Positions 55,788 through 64,000 of a stretch of DNA of 64,000 bases are shown in pieces. The first letter of the stretch is position 1, and every line of letters begins with the position of its first letter. Made by a program: the position numbers and the translations under genes. The stretch covers positions 1-64,000 of the forward strand of contig NZ_JAMOHZ010000011.1 of NCBI RefSeq assembly GCF_024448715.1, in the 5' to 3' direction. The stretch comes from Stutzerimonas stutzeri. GTDB taxonomy: Bacteria > Pseudomonadota > Gammaproteobacteria > Pseudomonadales > Pseudomonadaceae. The notes below the pieces were generated by a model. It saw nothing but the letters and a program-made list of their open reading frames with translations, made no database searches and was not told the DNA's origin.

Positions 55788-55929
55788 TTCTTTGCCAACC
55801 GAAGTCCGCAGCCATCGGACGATGTAATCGAATCACTCGCCGCATCATTGTGGCTGGCTTGATACGGTGCTCTCGAACCCGCCTCGACGCTACTGTCTGT
55901 TCGGAGCGTTTCGACTATCGAGCGAGTTA

Positions 55930-56799
55930 TTAGGTCAGCTGTGACGCCAGCACAACGGCACCGAAGATGCACAGTACGGCGCCACCGACGGCGTGCCAGC
56001 GATAGCGACGCGCGAGTTCTTCCTCACCATGACTCGACAGCACAAACGGCAGGCTTTCAGCCGGGCGTGCCAGCCGGTGTTGCGCAGGACGAGCACTGGC
56101 GAGACGGTGGCGTTCTTCCGCCTCGAGTCCGGCAGCGAGTCGTACCCGGCCCCACTCGGCCTGGTCAAGCTGGCCATCGCGATTGTTATCGAAACGTTGC
56201 AGCAGCCCGGCGTAATTCTCTTTCCATTCCCGCACTACCTGGCCCTGAGCGGTCTGGAGGTCGAGGCCTTGCCGGCCGCCCTCTGCGGTACGGAAATCGC
56301 CGATGGCATAAAGGGGCTCGTCGGCATGCAGACGCTCCTCGGTATAGCGATATCGGCGATTGCCATCGAGCCAGGCAAACATTCCACTTCGTGGCTGGCC
56401 TCTGGGATGGCGCAGATCGCCGGACCAACGCTCGCGCCGAGCCGGCAGCACATCGGCACCACGCGGATCAATCAGGCAGTCTCCAGTCGCATCGCACAGA
56501 CGCAACGGCCTTTCACTGCAGCCCTTTTCGATAATTCGCCAGCTGCTGCGCTTGCCACTGGAGCGGTATTCCTCAATGCGATAGCGCCACCAGAGACAGG
56601 GTTTTTCCGTCAGGGGCGCGAGCATTGCCGGCACGTCGGGAAGGTCACGCAACATCCCGGCGAGCTCGACATAACCTTGCGCCGCCGAACGAATCCTAGA
56701 AGTCGGCGTATCCAACAAATGGCGCACCTTTGACCAGCGGCTGACCCACAGCCAGCCACCCGACAGGCACATCACGACGCCCGCGCCGAAAAGCAGCAC
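55930..56799 (-). CDS. GIDE-domain membrane protein with EF-hand, LemA partner
   Basis: A 289-residue protein with a membrane helix at each end. The middle (KPCLWWRYRIEEY, then IIEKGCSERPLRLCDATGDCLIDPRGA) fits the GIDE/E3-ligase-like domain also found in mitochondrial MUL1, but without a RING finger. An EF-hand-like loop DNNRDGQLDQAEW lies near residue 204. It is 17 bp downstream of lemA on the same strand, a common pairing. Function unknown, probably envelope-related. Confidence 0.75.
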   Translation of the reverse strand: MLLFGAGVVMCLSGGWLWVSRWSKVRHLLDTPTSRIRSAAQGYVELAGMLRDLPDVPAMLAPLTEKPCLWWRYRIEEYRSSGKRSSWRIIEKGCSERPLRLCDATGDCLIDPRGADVLPARRERWSGDLRHPRGQPRSGMFAWLDGNRRYRYTEERLHADEPLYAIGDFRTAEGGRQGLDLQTAQGQVVREWKENYAGLLQRFDNNRDGQLDQAEWGRVRLAAGLEAEERHRLASARPAQHRLARPAESLPFVLSSHGEEELARRYRWHAVGGAVLCIFGAVVLASQLT

Positions 56800-56816
56800 C
56801 GACCCGATACTCCTGG

Positions 56817-57389
56817 TCAGCCGAACAGCGGTTTGAGGTCAACGTTGGCCTTCTCCGCGTCGCTGAATTGCAACAACGCGGCCTCACGGAAACCAAAGGC
56901 GCGCGCCAGCAACACATCGGGAAACTGCTCGATACGCACATTGTTCAGATTGACTGACTCGTTATAGAGCTCGCGTCGGTCGGCTATGCCGCTTTCCAGA
57001 CCGCTGATGCGCTGTTGCAAATGGCGGAAGCTCTCGTTGGCACGCAGCTCCGGATAGTTCTCAGCGAGGGCGAACAGACGTCCCAGACCGGCGCGCAACC
57101 CGGTTTCGGCCTGCCCTAGAGCGTTTACATCACCCTGCTCGCGCGCCATGGATACGGCGTTGCGGGCATTGATGACCTGCTCCAGGGTGTTGCGCTCGTG
57201 CTGCATGTATTGCTTGCAGGTCTCGACCAGCTTTGGCAGCTCTTCGTGTCGCTGACGCAGCAGCACGTCGATATTCGACCAGGCTTTGCTCACGCCATGT
57301 TTGAGGCGCACCAGACCGTTGTAGAGAACCACCGCATAGGCAGCGACGAGAAACAGCACAACCAGTGCAACTACAGCGTTCATGCTCAT
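56817..57389 (-). CDS. LemA family protein
   Basis: A 190-residue LemA protein: one N-terminal membrane helix followed by a long helical domain with YNGLVRLKHGVSKAWSNIDVLL, the family opening, and ENYPELRANESFRHLQ. It heads a two-gene operon with the GIDE-domain gene. The ATG at 57389 is chosen; another lies 6 bp downstream and the ribosome site is weak. A longer frame to 57470 was rejected. Confidence 0.88.
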   Translation of the reverse strand: MSMNAVVALVVLFLVAAYAVVLYNGLVRLKHGVSKAWSNIDVLLRQRHEELPKLVETCKQYMQHERNTLEQVINARNAVSMAREQGDVNALGQAETGLRAGLGRLFALAENYPELRANESFRHLQQRISGLESGIADRRELYNESVNLNNVRIEQFPDVLLARAFGFREAALLQFSDAEKANVDLKPLFG

Positions 57390-57483
57390 CAGGCTTGTCC
57401 ATGAAGTCCGGATATCGGGATGGCATTCTAACGGCACCGCTGAAAGCGAAGCGCGACATGCTGCACGCAATTTCTTTGCACAA

Positions 57484-57502
57484 AATGCAAATCTTTCGCA
57501 TT
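57484..57502. promoter_or_regulatory. Fur-box-like site upstream of the first imelysin gene
   Basis: AATGCAAATCTTTCGCATT has 5-bp inverted ends AATGC/GCATT spanning 19 bp, close to Pseudomonas Fur boxes. It lies 73 bp before the gene, so iron repression is likely. Confirmation needs a Fur-matrix scan. Confidence 0.65.
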
Positions 57503-57575
57503 ATGACCCGCATCGGATTGTCGCACCCCATCTGCCGGCGTCCCCAATACCACTCTGCAAGCAAAGGAACCCGCC

Positions 57576-58916
57576 ATGCTACGCACTCCCGTCTGGGCCA
57601 CTGCCAGCCTTCTGGCTGTCGCCATTTCACTCGCTGGTTGCGGCGAAGACAAAGCGCCAGCCGAACAGGCCGCCGCTCCGCAAGCGACCACCCAGAGCGA
57701 GCCGGCCGCGAGCGCGCCAGAGACAGTGAACAGCGAGGCCGCGCAGGCCGTGGTCAAGCATTACGCCGACATCGCGCACGCCGTATTCAGCGATGCGCAC
57801 AGCACCGCGCTGAAACTTCAAGACGCCGTCAACGCCCTGCTCGCCAATCCGAGCGACGAAACCCTGCAAGCCGCCAAAGACGCCTGGCTGGCCGCGCGCG
57901 TGCCCTATATGCAGAGCGAAGTGTTCCGCTTCGGTAATCCGGTAGTCGACGATTGGGAAGGCCAGCTCAACGCCTGGCCGCTTGACGAAGGCATGATCGA
58001 CTACGTCAAGGGCGACTATCAGCATGCTCTCGGCAACCCTGGCGCTACCGCCAACATCGTCGCCAACAAGGAACTGCAGATTGGCGAAGACAAAATCGAC
58101 GTCAGCGAAATCACCGGCGAGAAGCTTGCAAGCCTGAACGAACTGGCCGGCTCCGAAGCCAACGTGGCCACTGGTTACCATGCGATCGAATTCCTTCTTT
58201 GGGGTCAGGACCTGAACGGTACCAATCCCGGTGCTGGCGAACGCCCCGTCAGCGACTTCGTCGAGGGTGACGATTGCACCGGCGACAATTGCGACCGTCG
58301 TCGCGCCTATCTGAAGGCCGCCACTGAATTGCTGATCAGCGACCTTGAAGAAATGGTCGGCGAGTGGAAGGCCGGCGTTGCCGATAATTACCGCGCCAGC
58401 CTGGAAAGCGAATCCGCCGAAAATGGCCTGCGCAAGATGTTCTTCGGCATGGGTAGCCTGTCGCTGGGCGAGCTGGCCGGCGAGCGTATGAAAGTCGCGC
58501 TGGAAGCCAATTCGCCGGAAGACGAGCATGACTGCTTCAGCGACAACACCCACAACTCGCACTTCTACAATGCAAAAGGCATCCGCAACGTTTACCTCGG
58601 CGAGTACAAGCGTGTCGACGGCAGCACACTCAGCGGCCCGAGTCTAGCCTCGCTGGTCGAAGATGCCGCTCCAGAAGTCAACACCACAGTGAAGACCGAT
58701 CTGGAAGCTACCGAAGCCAAACTGCAGGTGCTGGTTACCAGTGCCAAAGAAGGCGAAGCGTTCGATCAGCTGATCGCTCCCGATAACAGCGAAGGCCAGG
58801 AAAAAGTGCGCGCCGCAATCGGTGCGCTGGTGCAGCAGACTGGCTCTATCGAGAAAGCCGCTGCCGCATTGGGTATCAGCGACCTGAACCCGGATACGGC
58901 CGATCACCAGTTCTGA
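57576..58916 (+). CDS. Imelysin-family lipoprotein (IcmP/IrpA-like)
   Basis: A 446-residue imelysin peptidase-like protein. It has a lipoprotein signal with lipobox LAGC (Cys near residue 22) and an Ala/Glu-rich linker. The GxHxxE motif is G200-Y-H-A-I-E205, in GYHAIEFLLWGQDL. It resembles P. aeruginosa IcmP (PA4370) and IrpA-type iron-regulated proteins. Despite early reports of protease activity, the family is now linked to iron binding. It heads the imelysin/di-haem/imelysin/DUF1513 cluster and has a Fur-like box upstream. Confidence 0.88.
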   Translation: MLRTPVWATASLLAVAISLAGCGEDKAPAEQAAAPQATTQSEPAASAPETVNSEAAQAVVKHYADIAHAVFSDAHSTALKLQDAVNALLANPSDETLQAAKDAWLAARVPYMQSEVFRFGNPVVDDWEGQLNAWPLDEGMIDYVKGDYQHALGNPGATANIVANKELQIGEDKIDVSEITGEKLASLNELAGSEANVATGYHAIEFLLWGQDLNGTNPGAGERPVSDFVEGDDCTGDNCDRRRAYLKAATELLISDLEEMVGEWKAGVADNYRASLESESAENGLRKMFFGMGSLSLGELAGERMKVALEANSPEDEHDCFSDNTHNSHFYNAKGIRNVYLGEYKRVDGSTLSGPSLASLVEDAAPEVNTTVKTDLEATEAKLQVLVTSAKEGEAFDQLIAPDNSEGQEKVRAAIGALVQQTGSIEKAAAALGISDLNPDTADHQF

Positions 58917-59018
58917 TTTAGCGTCGTTATGTAGGGGCGGTGCAATGCCGCCCTCTTATGACGTGCCCTTTCGACGGCAGCATCCTGCGCTCGTTCGAAC
59001 GGCCCAGCCCTATCAGTA

Positions 59019-59037
59019 AATGCAAATTGCTCTTATT
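59019..59037. promoter_or_regulatory. Fur-box-like site upstream of the di-haem gene
   Basis: AATGCAAATTGCTCTTATT shares AATGCAAAT with the site at 57484 and has the same 19-bp span. It lies 55 bp before the gene. Confidence 0.6.
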
Positions 59038-59092
59038 CAAGCTCCATTAGCCTGCTAAGATCGCCGCCCTGTTACAGGATCAGGTATACCCG

Positions 59093-60507
59093 ATGCACCC
59101 GTTTTCCCGCTCTGCTACTGCCCTGCTGCTGGCCTTCGGCCTTGCCGCCTGCGGCGAGCAGGCGCCACGCTTCGAGCGGGCAGAGCCGGGCGAAGCGCTT
59201 TCCGCGGGCAGCGCAACCGTAATGCAGTTCGACCAGAATGCTTTCTCAATGCCTGCTGCCAACCTGGCTCCGGTCCGGCGACTGGACTTCAGCGTCGGCA
59301 ACAGTTTTTTCCGAAATCCCTGGGTCATCGCCCCGCTTCCACCACGGCTCGCGACGGCCTCGGCCCACTGATCAACACCAACGCCTGTCAGAGCTGCCAT
59401 ATCAAGGATGGCCGCGGTCGTCCGGCAGAAGCCGAGCGCGGCAATGCCGTATCCATGCTGGTGAGGCTTTCGATACCTGCTGGTGCCGAGCATGCGGAGG
59501 TCGTCCGGCAGCGCGGCATCGCGCCGGAGCCCACCTATGGCGGTCAATTACAGGACATGGCGATTCCGGGCGTGGTGCCCGAAGGCAAGGTCCGGCTCAG
59601 CTACGCCACGCGGACCGAGCGATTTAGCGACGGTTTCGAGGTTGAGCTGCGCATGCCAGAACTGAACATTACTGAACTAGGCTACGGTCCGATGCATCCG
59701 CAGACACAGTTCTCCCTCCGCGTGGCACCGCCGATGATCGGCCTCGGGCTGCTGGAGGCGATTCCCGAATCTGCACTGTTGGCCAACGCCGATCCTGAAG
59801 ATAGCAATGACGACGGTGTTTCCGGTCGGCCCAACCGGGTCTACGACCAGCTCACACACGAGGCGGCAATTGGCCGCTTCGGCTGGAAAGCTGGGCAGCC
59901 GAACCTTAACCAGCAAAATGCCGATGCGTTCTTCAATGACATGGGGCTCACCACCAGCCTGTTCACTGGCAGCAGCTGCACCGACCGGCAGCAGGATTGC
60001 CGGAGGATGCCCGATGGCGGTGAGCTTGAGGTCAGCGACAACATCCTTGCCCAGGTGCTGTTCTATACCCGCAACCTTGGCGTGCCGGCGCGTCGCAACG
60101 TTGACGATCCCCAGGTGCTGGCGGGCAAGACGCTGTTCCACCGCGCCGGCTGCCAGAGCTGCCATGTTCCAACATTCACCACTGGCGATGCCGCCGAGCC
60201 TGAGCTGGCCAACCAGGTAATCCGTCCATATACCGATTTACTGCTGCATGACATGGGCGAAGGGCTTGCCGACCACCGTCCGGAGTTCGAGGCCAGCGGC
60301 AGCGAATGGCGTACGCCACCGTTATGGGGCATCGGCATGACCGAGACGGTCAGCGATCACACCCAGTTTCTCCATGACGGACGTGCGCGCAACCTGCTCG
60401 AAGCCATACTCTGGCATGGCGGCGAAGCGGAAAAAGCCAAGCAGACTGTGCTCGGCTTCGACAGCGATGAACGCAGCGCCTTGCTGGCCTTTCTCGAATC
60501 ACTCTAG
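59093..60507 (+). pseudogene. Di-haem oxidoreductase (DUF1111 type), interrupted by a frameshift
   Basis: The first 80 codons encode a lipoprotein signal (lipobox LAAC, about residue 20) and run to NPWVIAP. The frame then hits a TGA at 59369. The continuation lies in the -1 frame: ASTTARDGLGPLIN followed by the first haem motif CQSCH (59386-59400), and open to 60507 with a second CQSCH at 60151-60165. The join near 59333-59337 needs one extra base. Joined, it would be a 471-residue di-haem oxidase of the family accompanying imelysins. No slippery heptamer is visible, so a loss-of-function mutation or assembly error is more likely than programmed shifting. Confidence 0.82.
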
Positions 60508-60549
60508 TGCCGGACCAACCACCGGTGTCCTGCCTTGCCGAGGAGCAAC

Positions 60550-61623
60550 ATGTACCCCAACCGCTATTTTTCAGCATTCACCGCCACCGCCCTGGGTCTG
60601 CTGCTGAGCGCCTGCGCGCCGTCCGATCCCTTTGCCGAGACGAGCAAAGCACTGGTCGATGAAGTCCTGCTTCCGGCGTATACCCAGTGGGCCGAAACCA
60701 ACCGGCGCATGGCCGCAAGCAGCATTGCTTTCTGCGCTGGCAACGAAGAGCTGGAGGATGCGCGCAAAGCCTTCCTGCAAGCGCAGTTCGCCTGGGCGGG
60801 CCTGCAGCCGTTGCTGATCGGCCCGATGGGCGAAGGCAACCGCGCATGGCAAGTGCAATTCTGGCCTGACAAGAAGAATCTGGTCGGTCGCCAGGTCACC
60901 GCCCTGCTGAAGAACAAACCCGAGCTGACCCAGGCCGATCTGGAAGATGGCAGTGTCGTGTTGCAGGGCTTATCGGCGTATGAGTATGTGCTCTATGACA
61001 AGGCAGTCGACCTGAGCGACAGCACTACCAAGGCACGCTACTGTCGGTTGCTGGTGGCAATTGGTGAACACCAGCAGAAGCTCGCCGCTAACATGCTGCA
61101 GCAGTGGGAAGCCGAAGACGGCATGGTCGCGCAACTCAGCGAGTTTCCCAACGAGCGTTACGTGGAGTCGCAGGAAGCGATAGCCGACCTGTTGCGCGTG
61201 CAGGTCACGGCACTGGACGGTCTGAAGAAGAAGCTCGGCGCCCCGCTGGGTCGTCAGAGCAAAGGGTTCCCGCAGCCCTTCCAGGCCGAGGCCTGGCGCA
61301 GTGATGCGACACTCGGCAGCATCGATGCTGCCCTCGCTGGCGCCCAATATTTATGGCAGGGCAGCGACGACAACGGCTTCAAGCAGTTGGTACCCGCCGA
61401 TCAGGCCGATCTGATCAAACGCATCGACGTCGCCTATGCGACAACCCGCAAACACTTGGCAGACATCATGCTGCCGTTCAGCGAACTGATCGCCGACGAA
61501 GCCGGCCGTGAGCGGCTGGATGCGCTGTACCAAGAGATCGACGTGTTGCACCGCCTGCATCAGACCGAACTGGCCCGGGCACTCGGTGTACAGATCGGCT
61601 TCAACGCCCACGACGGAGACTGA
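60550..61623 (+). CDS. Second imelysin-family lipoprotein
   Basis: A 357-residue imelysin-type protein. The lipobox LLSAC places the lipidated Cys near residue 22. Helical imelysin blocks include LLPAYTQWAETN and WAGLQPLLIGPMGEGNRAWQVQFWPDKKN; YEYVLYD occupies the place of the GxHxxE region, so it is the divergent paralogue. The ATG at 60550 has GAGGAG upstream. It precedes DUF1513 by 2 bp, matching the PA4370-PA4373-type order. Confidence 0.85.
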   Translation: MYPNRYFSAFTATALGLLLSACAPSDPFAETSKALVDEVLLPAYTQWAETNRRMAASSIAFCAGNEELEDARKAFLQAQFAWAGLQPLLIGPMGEGNRAWQVQFWPDKKNLVGRQVTALLKNKPELTQADLEDGSVVLQGLSAYEYVLYDKAVDLSDSTTKARYCRLLVAIGEHQQKLAANMLQQWEAEDGMVAQLSEFPNERYVESQEAIADLLRVQVTALDGLKKKLGAPLGRQSKGFPQPFQAEAWRSDATLGSIDAALAGAQYLWQGSDDNGFKQLVPADQADLIKRIDVAYATTRKHLADIMLPFSELIADEAGRERLDALYQEIDVLHRLHQTELARALGVQIGFNAHDGD

Positions 61624-61625
61624 TC

Positions 61626-62720
61626 ATGAAACGCCGTGCTTTTATAGGTCTGGGCAGTGCCCTGGCTGCAGCCTCCGCAGTCGGTGGTTGGACACTCACA
61701 CGACATACTGAGCAGCCGCTGCTTCTCTCTGCACGCGACGATGCCGATGGCCGTCACTATGCGGTTGGTTATCGGCTCGATGGCAGCCGTGTGTTCGCGA
61801 CGCCGGTTAGCGAGCGCTGCCATGACGTCTATGCCCATCCACATCTACCCCTGGCGGTATTTGTCGGACGTCGACCGAGCCGCGAGAGCTATCTGATCGA
61901 CAGCCGTGACGGCACGCTGTTGCAGGTTCTTGCCTCGCCGCCTGACCGCCATTTCTACGGCCACGGCGTGTTCCATGCCAGCGGCGACTGGTTCTACACC
62001 ACCGAAAACGACACGGCCGATGCCGGCCGCGGCGTACTCGGCATCTACCGCGTCGAAGAACGCCGACTGGTTCGCAGCGGCGAGCACTCGACCCATGGCA
62101 TCGGCCCGCATCAGCTGCTGTGGATGCCAGATGGCGAGACGCTGGTGATCGCCAACGGTGGTATCCGCACCGAAGCCGACAGTCGGGAAATGATGAATCT
62201 TGATGCCATGGAACCCAGCCTCGTCATGCTTCGACGCGACGGCACGCTCCTAAGCAAGGAGCAACTGCCCGAGCAGATGAACAGCGTGCGTCACTTGGCG
62301 GTTGCGGCGGACGGCACGGTGGTTTCCGGACAGCAGTACGAAGGCGACCCTATGGATCAGGTGCCGCTATTGGCGATCAAGCGTCCGGGCGAAGCCTTCC
62401 AGGCATTCCCGTTGGGTGAAGCACAACGCCAGACGATGAATCAGTACACCGCCAGCCTGGCGATCAACGACCAGCTGCGTCTGCTGGCTGTGACGGCGCC
62501 ACGCGGCAATAAAGTGTTCATCTGGGATCTGGACAGCGCCGCCTTGCGCGAGGAAGTCCATCTGCCGGATTGCGCCGGTGTAGCAGCTGTCGAGCAGGGT
62601 TTCGTGGTGAGTTCCGGCCAGGGGCGCTGCAGGCTGGTTGACTGCAGCGGCGAGCGCTTCGTCAGCACCGCACTGCAACTGCCGGCAGGGCTCTGGGACA
62701 ACCATTTGCGCCTGGTCTGA
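61626..62720 (+). CDS. DUF1513 protein with Tat-type signal
   Basis: A 364-residue exported protein. The N-terminus MKRRAFIGLGSALAAASA has the twin arginine pattern. The mature region shows beta-propeller-like repeats (FATPVSERCHDVYAHPHLP; HGIGPHQLLWMPDGETLVIANGGI). It is the last gene of the iron-linked cluster, 2 bp after the second imelysin. Function unknown; DUF1513 genes usually accompany imelysins. Confidence 0.85.
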   Translation: MKRRAFIGLGSALAAASAVGGWTLTRHTEQPLLLSARDDADGRHYAVGYRLDGSRVFATPVSERCHDVYAHPHLPLAVFVGRRPSRESYLIDSRDGTLLQVLASPPDRHFYGHGVFHASGDWFYTTENDTADAGRGVLGIYRVEERRLVRSGEHSTHGIGPHQLLWMPDGETLVIANGGIRTEADSREMMNLDAMEPSLVMLRRDGTLLSKEQLPEQMNSVRHLAVAADGTVVSGQQYEGDPMDQVPLLAIKRPGEAFQAFPLGEAQRQTMNQYTASLAINDQLRLLAVTAPRGNKVFIWDLDSAALREEVHLPDCAGVAAVEQGFVVSSGQGRCRLVDCSGERFVSTALQLPAGLWDNHLRLV

Positions 62721-62763
62721 AAGACCTCAAGTATCGAGGCGCCGCGCCGAGAAACAGAACGAC

Positions 62764-62789
62764 CGAGCGGTCATTCACGTGACCGCTCG
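62764..62789 (+). terminator. Hairpin after the DUF1513 gene
   Basis: A perfect 10-bp stem CGAGCGGTCA / TGACCGCTCG with a 6-base loop, followed by CTTCGTTCTT. The T tract is broken, so it may be a weak terminator. Confidence 0.65.
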
Positions 62790-62841
62790 CTTCGTTCTTG
62801 CCATTAGCGCAAACGCACCCCACTTGATCGAGAACGCTCTG

Positions 62842-64000
62842 ATGTTTCTGAAGAAATCCCTACGGGCTCAGTTATTGGGACTGATCGGTGCCAGCCTGCT
62901 GGTAATGCTTGTGATCGCCCTCACCAGCTTCTCCTTTCTGTCCGATGGAGTCTCCGCCTATCAGAGACTACTGAAAGGCCCGATCGAGGCGTCGCGATTG
63001 GTCGATGAAGCCAACCTGGAATTCAAGATACAGGTGCAGGAATGGAAGAACGTGCTGCTGCGCGGCAAGTCATCTGACGCCCTGAACAAATACTGGAACA
63101 GCTTCGAAAATCAGGAGCGCAAGGTTCAGGACCTGCTCGCCACGCTCGTACAACTAAGCCAACACGACCCGAAACTGTCGAGCCAGATCGAAGGGCTGCG
63201 TACGGAACACCGCAATCTGGGTACGGCCTATCGATCAGGCCGCGATGCCTACATCGCTGCGGGTCATGATCCGGTGGCAGGCGACAAAGCCGTTCAGGGA
63301 ATCGACCGCGCGACCAGCGAACAACTTAGTGCACTGGTCGAACAGCTGCGTGATTCCGCGCTGCGCAGCTCCGATGACATCAGCCATGCCGCCGACCAGG
63401 CCATTATCACCGGATCGCTGATCATGGTGGCCGCTGGCGCGCTGGTCGCTCTCCTCAGCCTGTGGCTGGTCAATCGTCATTTGATCGACCCGATCCGCCA
63501 CCTGATCGACCACATCGCCAAGCTCAGCCAGGGCAATTTCAGCGAGCGCGTCGACACGAGCCGAGCCGACGAACTGGGACGTCTCGCGGTCGCTGCCAAC
63601 GTTTTGCGCGATTTTCTCGCTGATACCTTTACCCGCCTGCAACGCAGCACTTCCGATCTGGACAGTGCCAGCGGCGAACTGAACGCCATCGCGGCGCTGA
63701 TGGGCCAAGGTACTCGTGAACAATTCTCGCGTACCGATCAGGTCGCAACCGCCATGCATGAAATGTCCGCTACGTCTCAGGAAGTGGCCCGCCATGCGGC
63801 CGAAGCAGCACGCGCCGCGGATACAGCCGATCACTCGGCGCAGCAGGGCGAAAGCATGATGCGTTCGACCATTCAGACGATCACTCACATGCGTGGCGAG
63901 ATCAGCAATACTGCGGAGGTCATCCGCCGCCTGGAAGCCGACAGCGGTCGCATCGGCAAGATACTGGAGGTAATCCGTGGGATCGCTGACCAGACCAACC
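62842..64000 (+). CDS. Methyl-accepting chemotaxis protein, 3' end outside window
   Basis: At least 386 residues before the window edge. A membrane helix (residues 10-32), a helical periplasmic sensor of about 150 residues (EASRLVDEANLEFKIQVQEWKNVLLRG, a common pseudomonad helical-bundle sensor opening), a second helix near 195-215, HAMP (DPIRHLIDHIAKLSQGNFSERV), and the start of the signalling domain are visible. It is cut at the conserved GIADQTN segment. No ligand can be named. Confidence 0.85.
   Translation, partial: MFLKKSLRAQLLGLIGASLLVMLVIALTSFSFLSDGVSAYQRLLKGPIEASRLVDEANLEFKIQVQEWKNVLLRGKSSDALNKYWNSFENQERKVQDLLATLVQLSQHDPKLSSQIEGLRTEHRNLGTAYRSGRDAYIAAGHDPVAGDKAVQGIDRATSEQLSALVEQLRDSALRSSDDISHAADQAIITGSLIMVAAGALVALLSLWLVNRHLIDPIRHLIDHIAKLSQGNFSERVDTSRADELGRLAVAANVLRDFLADTFTRLQRSTSDLDSASGELNAIAALMGQGTREQFSRTDQVATAMHEMSATSQEVARHAAEAARAADTADHSAQQGESMMRSTIQTITHMRGEISNTAEVIRRLEADSGRIGKILEVIRGIADQTN

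Noticed and set aside
59310..59340. Programmed -1 frameshift for the di-haem gene
   Set aside because: The T6 run lies upstream of the conserved NPWV segment and no X-XXY-YYZ heptamer stands at the join; a mutation or error is simpler.

Overview
The window is a chromosomal segment of a high-GC gammaproteobacterium, almost certainly a Pseudomonas-group organism (Pseudomonas or Stutzerimonas). This rests on the braCDEFG branched-chain amino acid operon, an OprD porin, two kinds of Pseudomonas-type REP palindromes, the PuuD route of urate breakdown and an imelysin/di-haem/DUF1513 iron-linked cluster. No tRNA, rRNA or CRISPR array was recognised.

Layout. (1) 1-4.2 kb is an AT-rich foreign island: a DNA adenine methyltransferase with a fused target-recognition-like domain, divergent from a two-gene operon of an ORC/CDC6-like AAA ATPase with a C-terminal zinc ribbon and a HEPN protein carrying an intact R-x4-H ribonuclease motif. 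An inverted pair of 19-bp sites brackets the three genes. This is the best candidate for an undescribed (defence-like) system. An IS1182-type element (4.2-5.9 kb) separates it from the core chromosome. (2) 6-7.9 kb holds a cytoplasmic protealysin-type M4 protease with its emfourin inhibitor, plus a small hypothetical gene. (3) 8-11.8 kb is a PhnCDE-like ABC transporter (putative selenate/oxyanion type). (4) 12-17.2 kb is braC and braDEFG, with a palindromic MITE-like repeat between braC and braD. (5) 17.2-23.3 kb is a LacI-controlled peripheral catabolic operon (NCS2 permease, amidohydrolase, TauE/SafE exporter, OprD porin) for an unknown, probably purine- or pterin-like, compound. (6) 23.5-52.8 kb is a large purine catabolism region. 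It holds 8-oxoguanine deaminase, XdhABC, guanine deaminase, an FCD-type GntR regulator, an AzgA permease, 5-hydroxyisourate hydrolase, allantoinase, OHCU decarboxylase, allantoicase, ureidoglycolate lyase, the membrane urate hydroxylase PuuD, a UacT-type permease, a wrecked third permease, a Tsx-like nucleoside porin, a chemoreceptor, a periplasmic binding protein and a TetR regulator. (7) 53-57.4 kb holds c-di-GMP, spermidine-synthase-like and LemA/GIDE genes. (8) 57.5-62.8 kb is an iron-related cluster with two Fur-like boxes (imelysin, frameshifted di-haem oxidase, imelysin, DUF1513). (9) The window ends inside a chemoreceptor gene.

How the genes work together. Guanine and 8-oxoguanine are deaminated, XdhABC makes urate, PuuD oxidises it, and HiuH, UraD, PuuE, Alc and AllA carry it to glyoxylate and urea. 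A palindrome TTGTNNACAA recurs in front of the GntR gene, the AzgA permease, hiuH, puuE, the pseudogene/tsx unit, the chemoreceptor and the binding-protein/TetR gap. This suggests one GntR regulon joining sensing, outer-membrane entry, inner-membrane uptake and degradation. All functions are read from the sequence and family knowledge; no database search was run.
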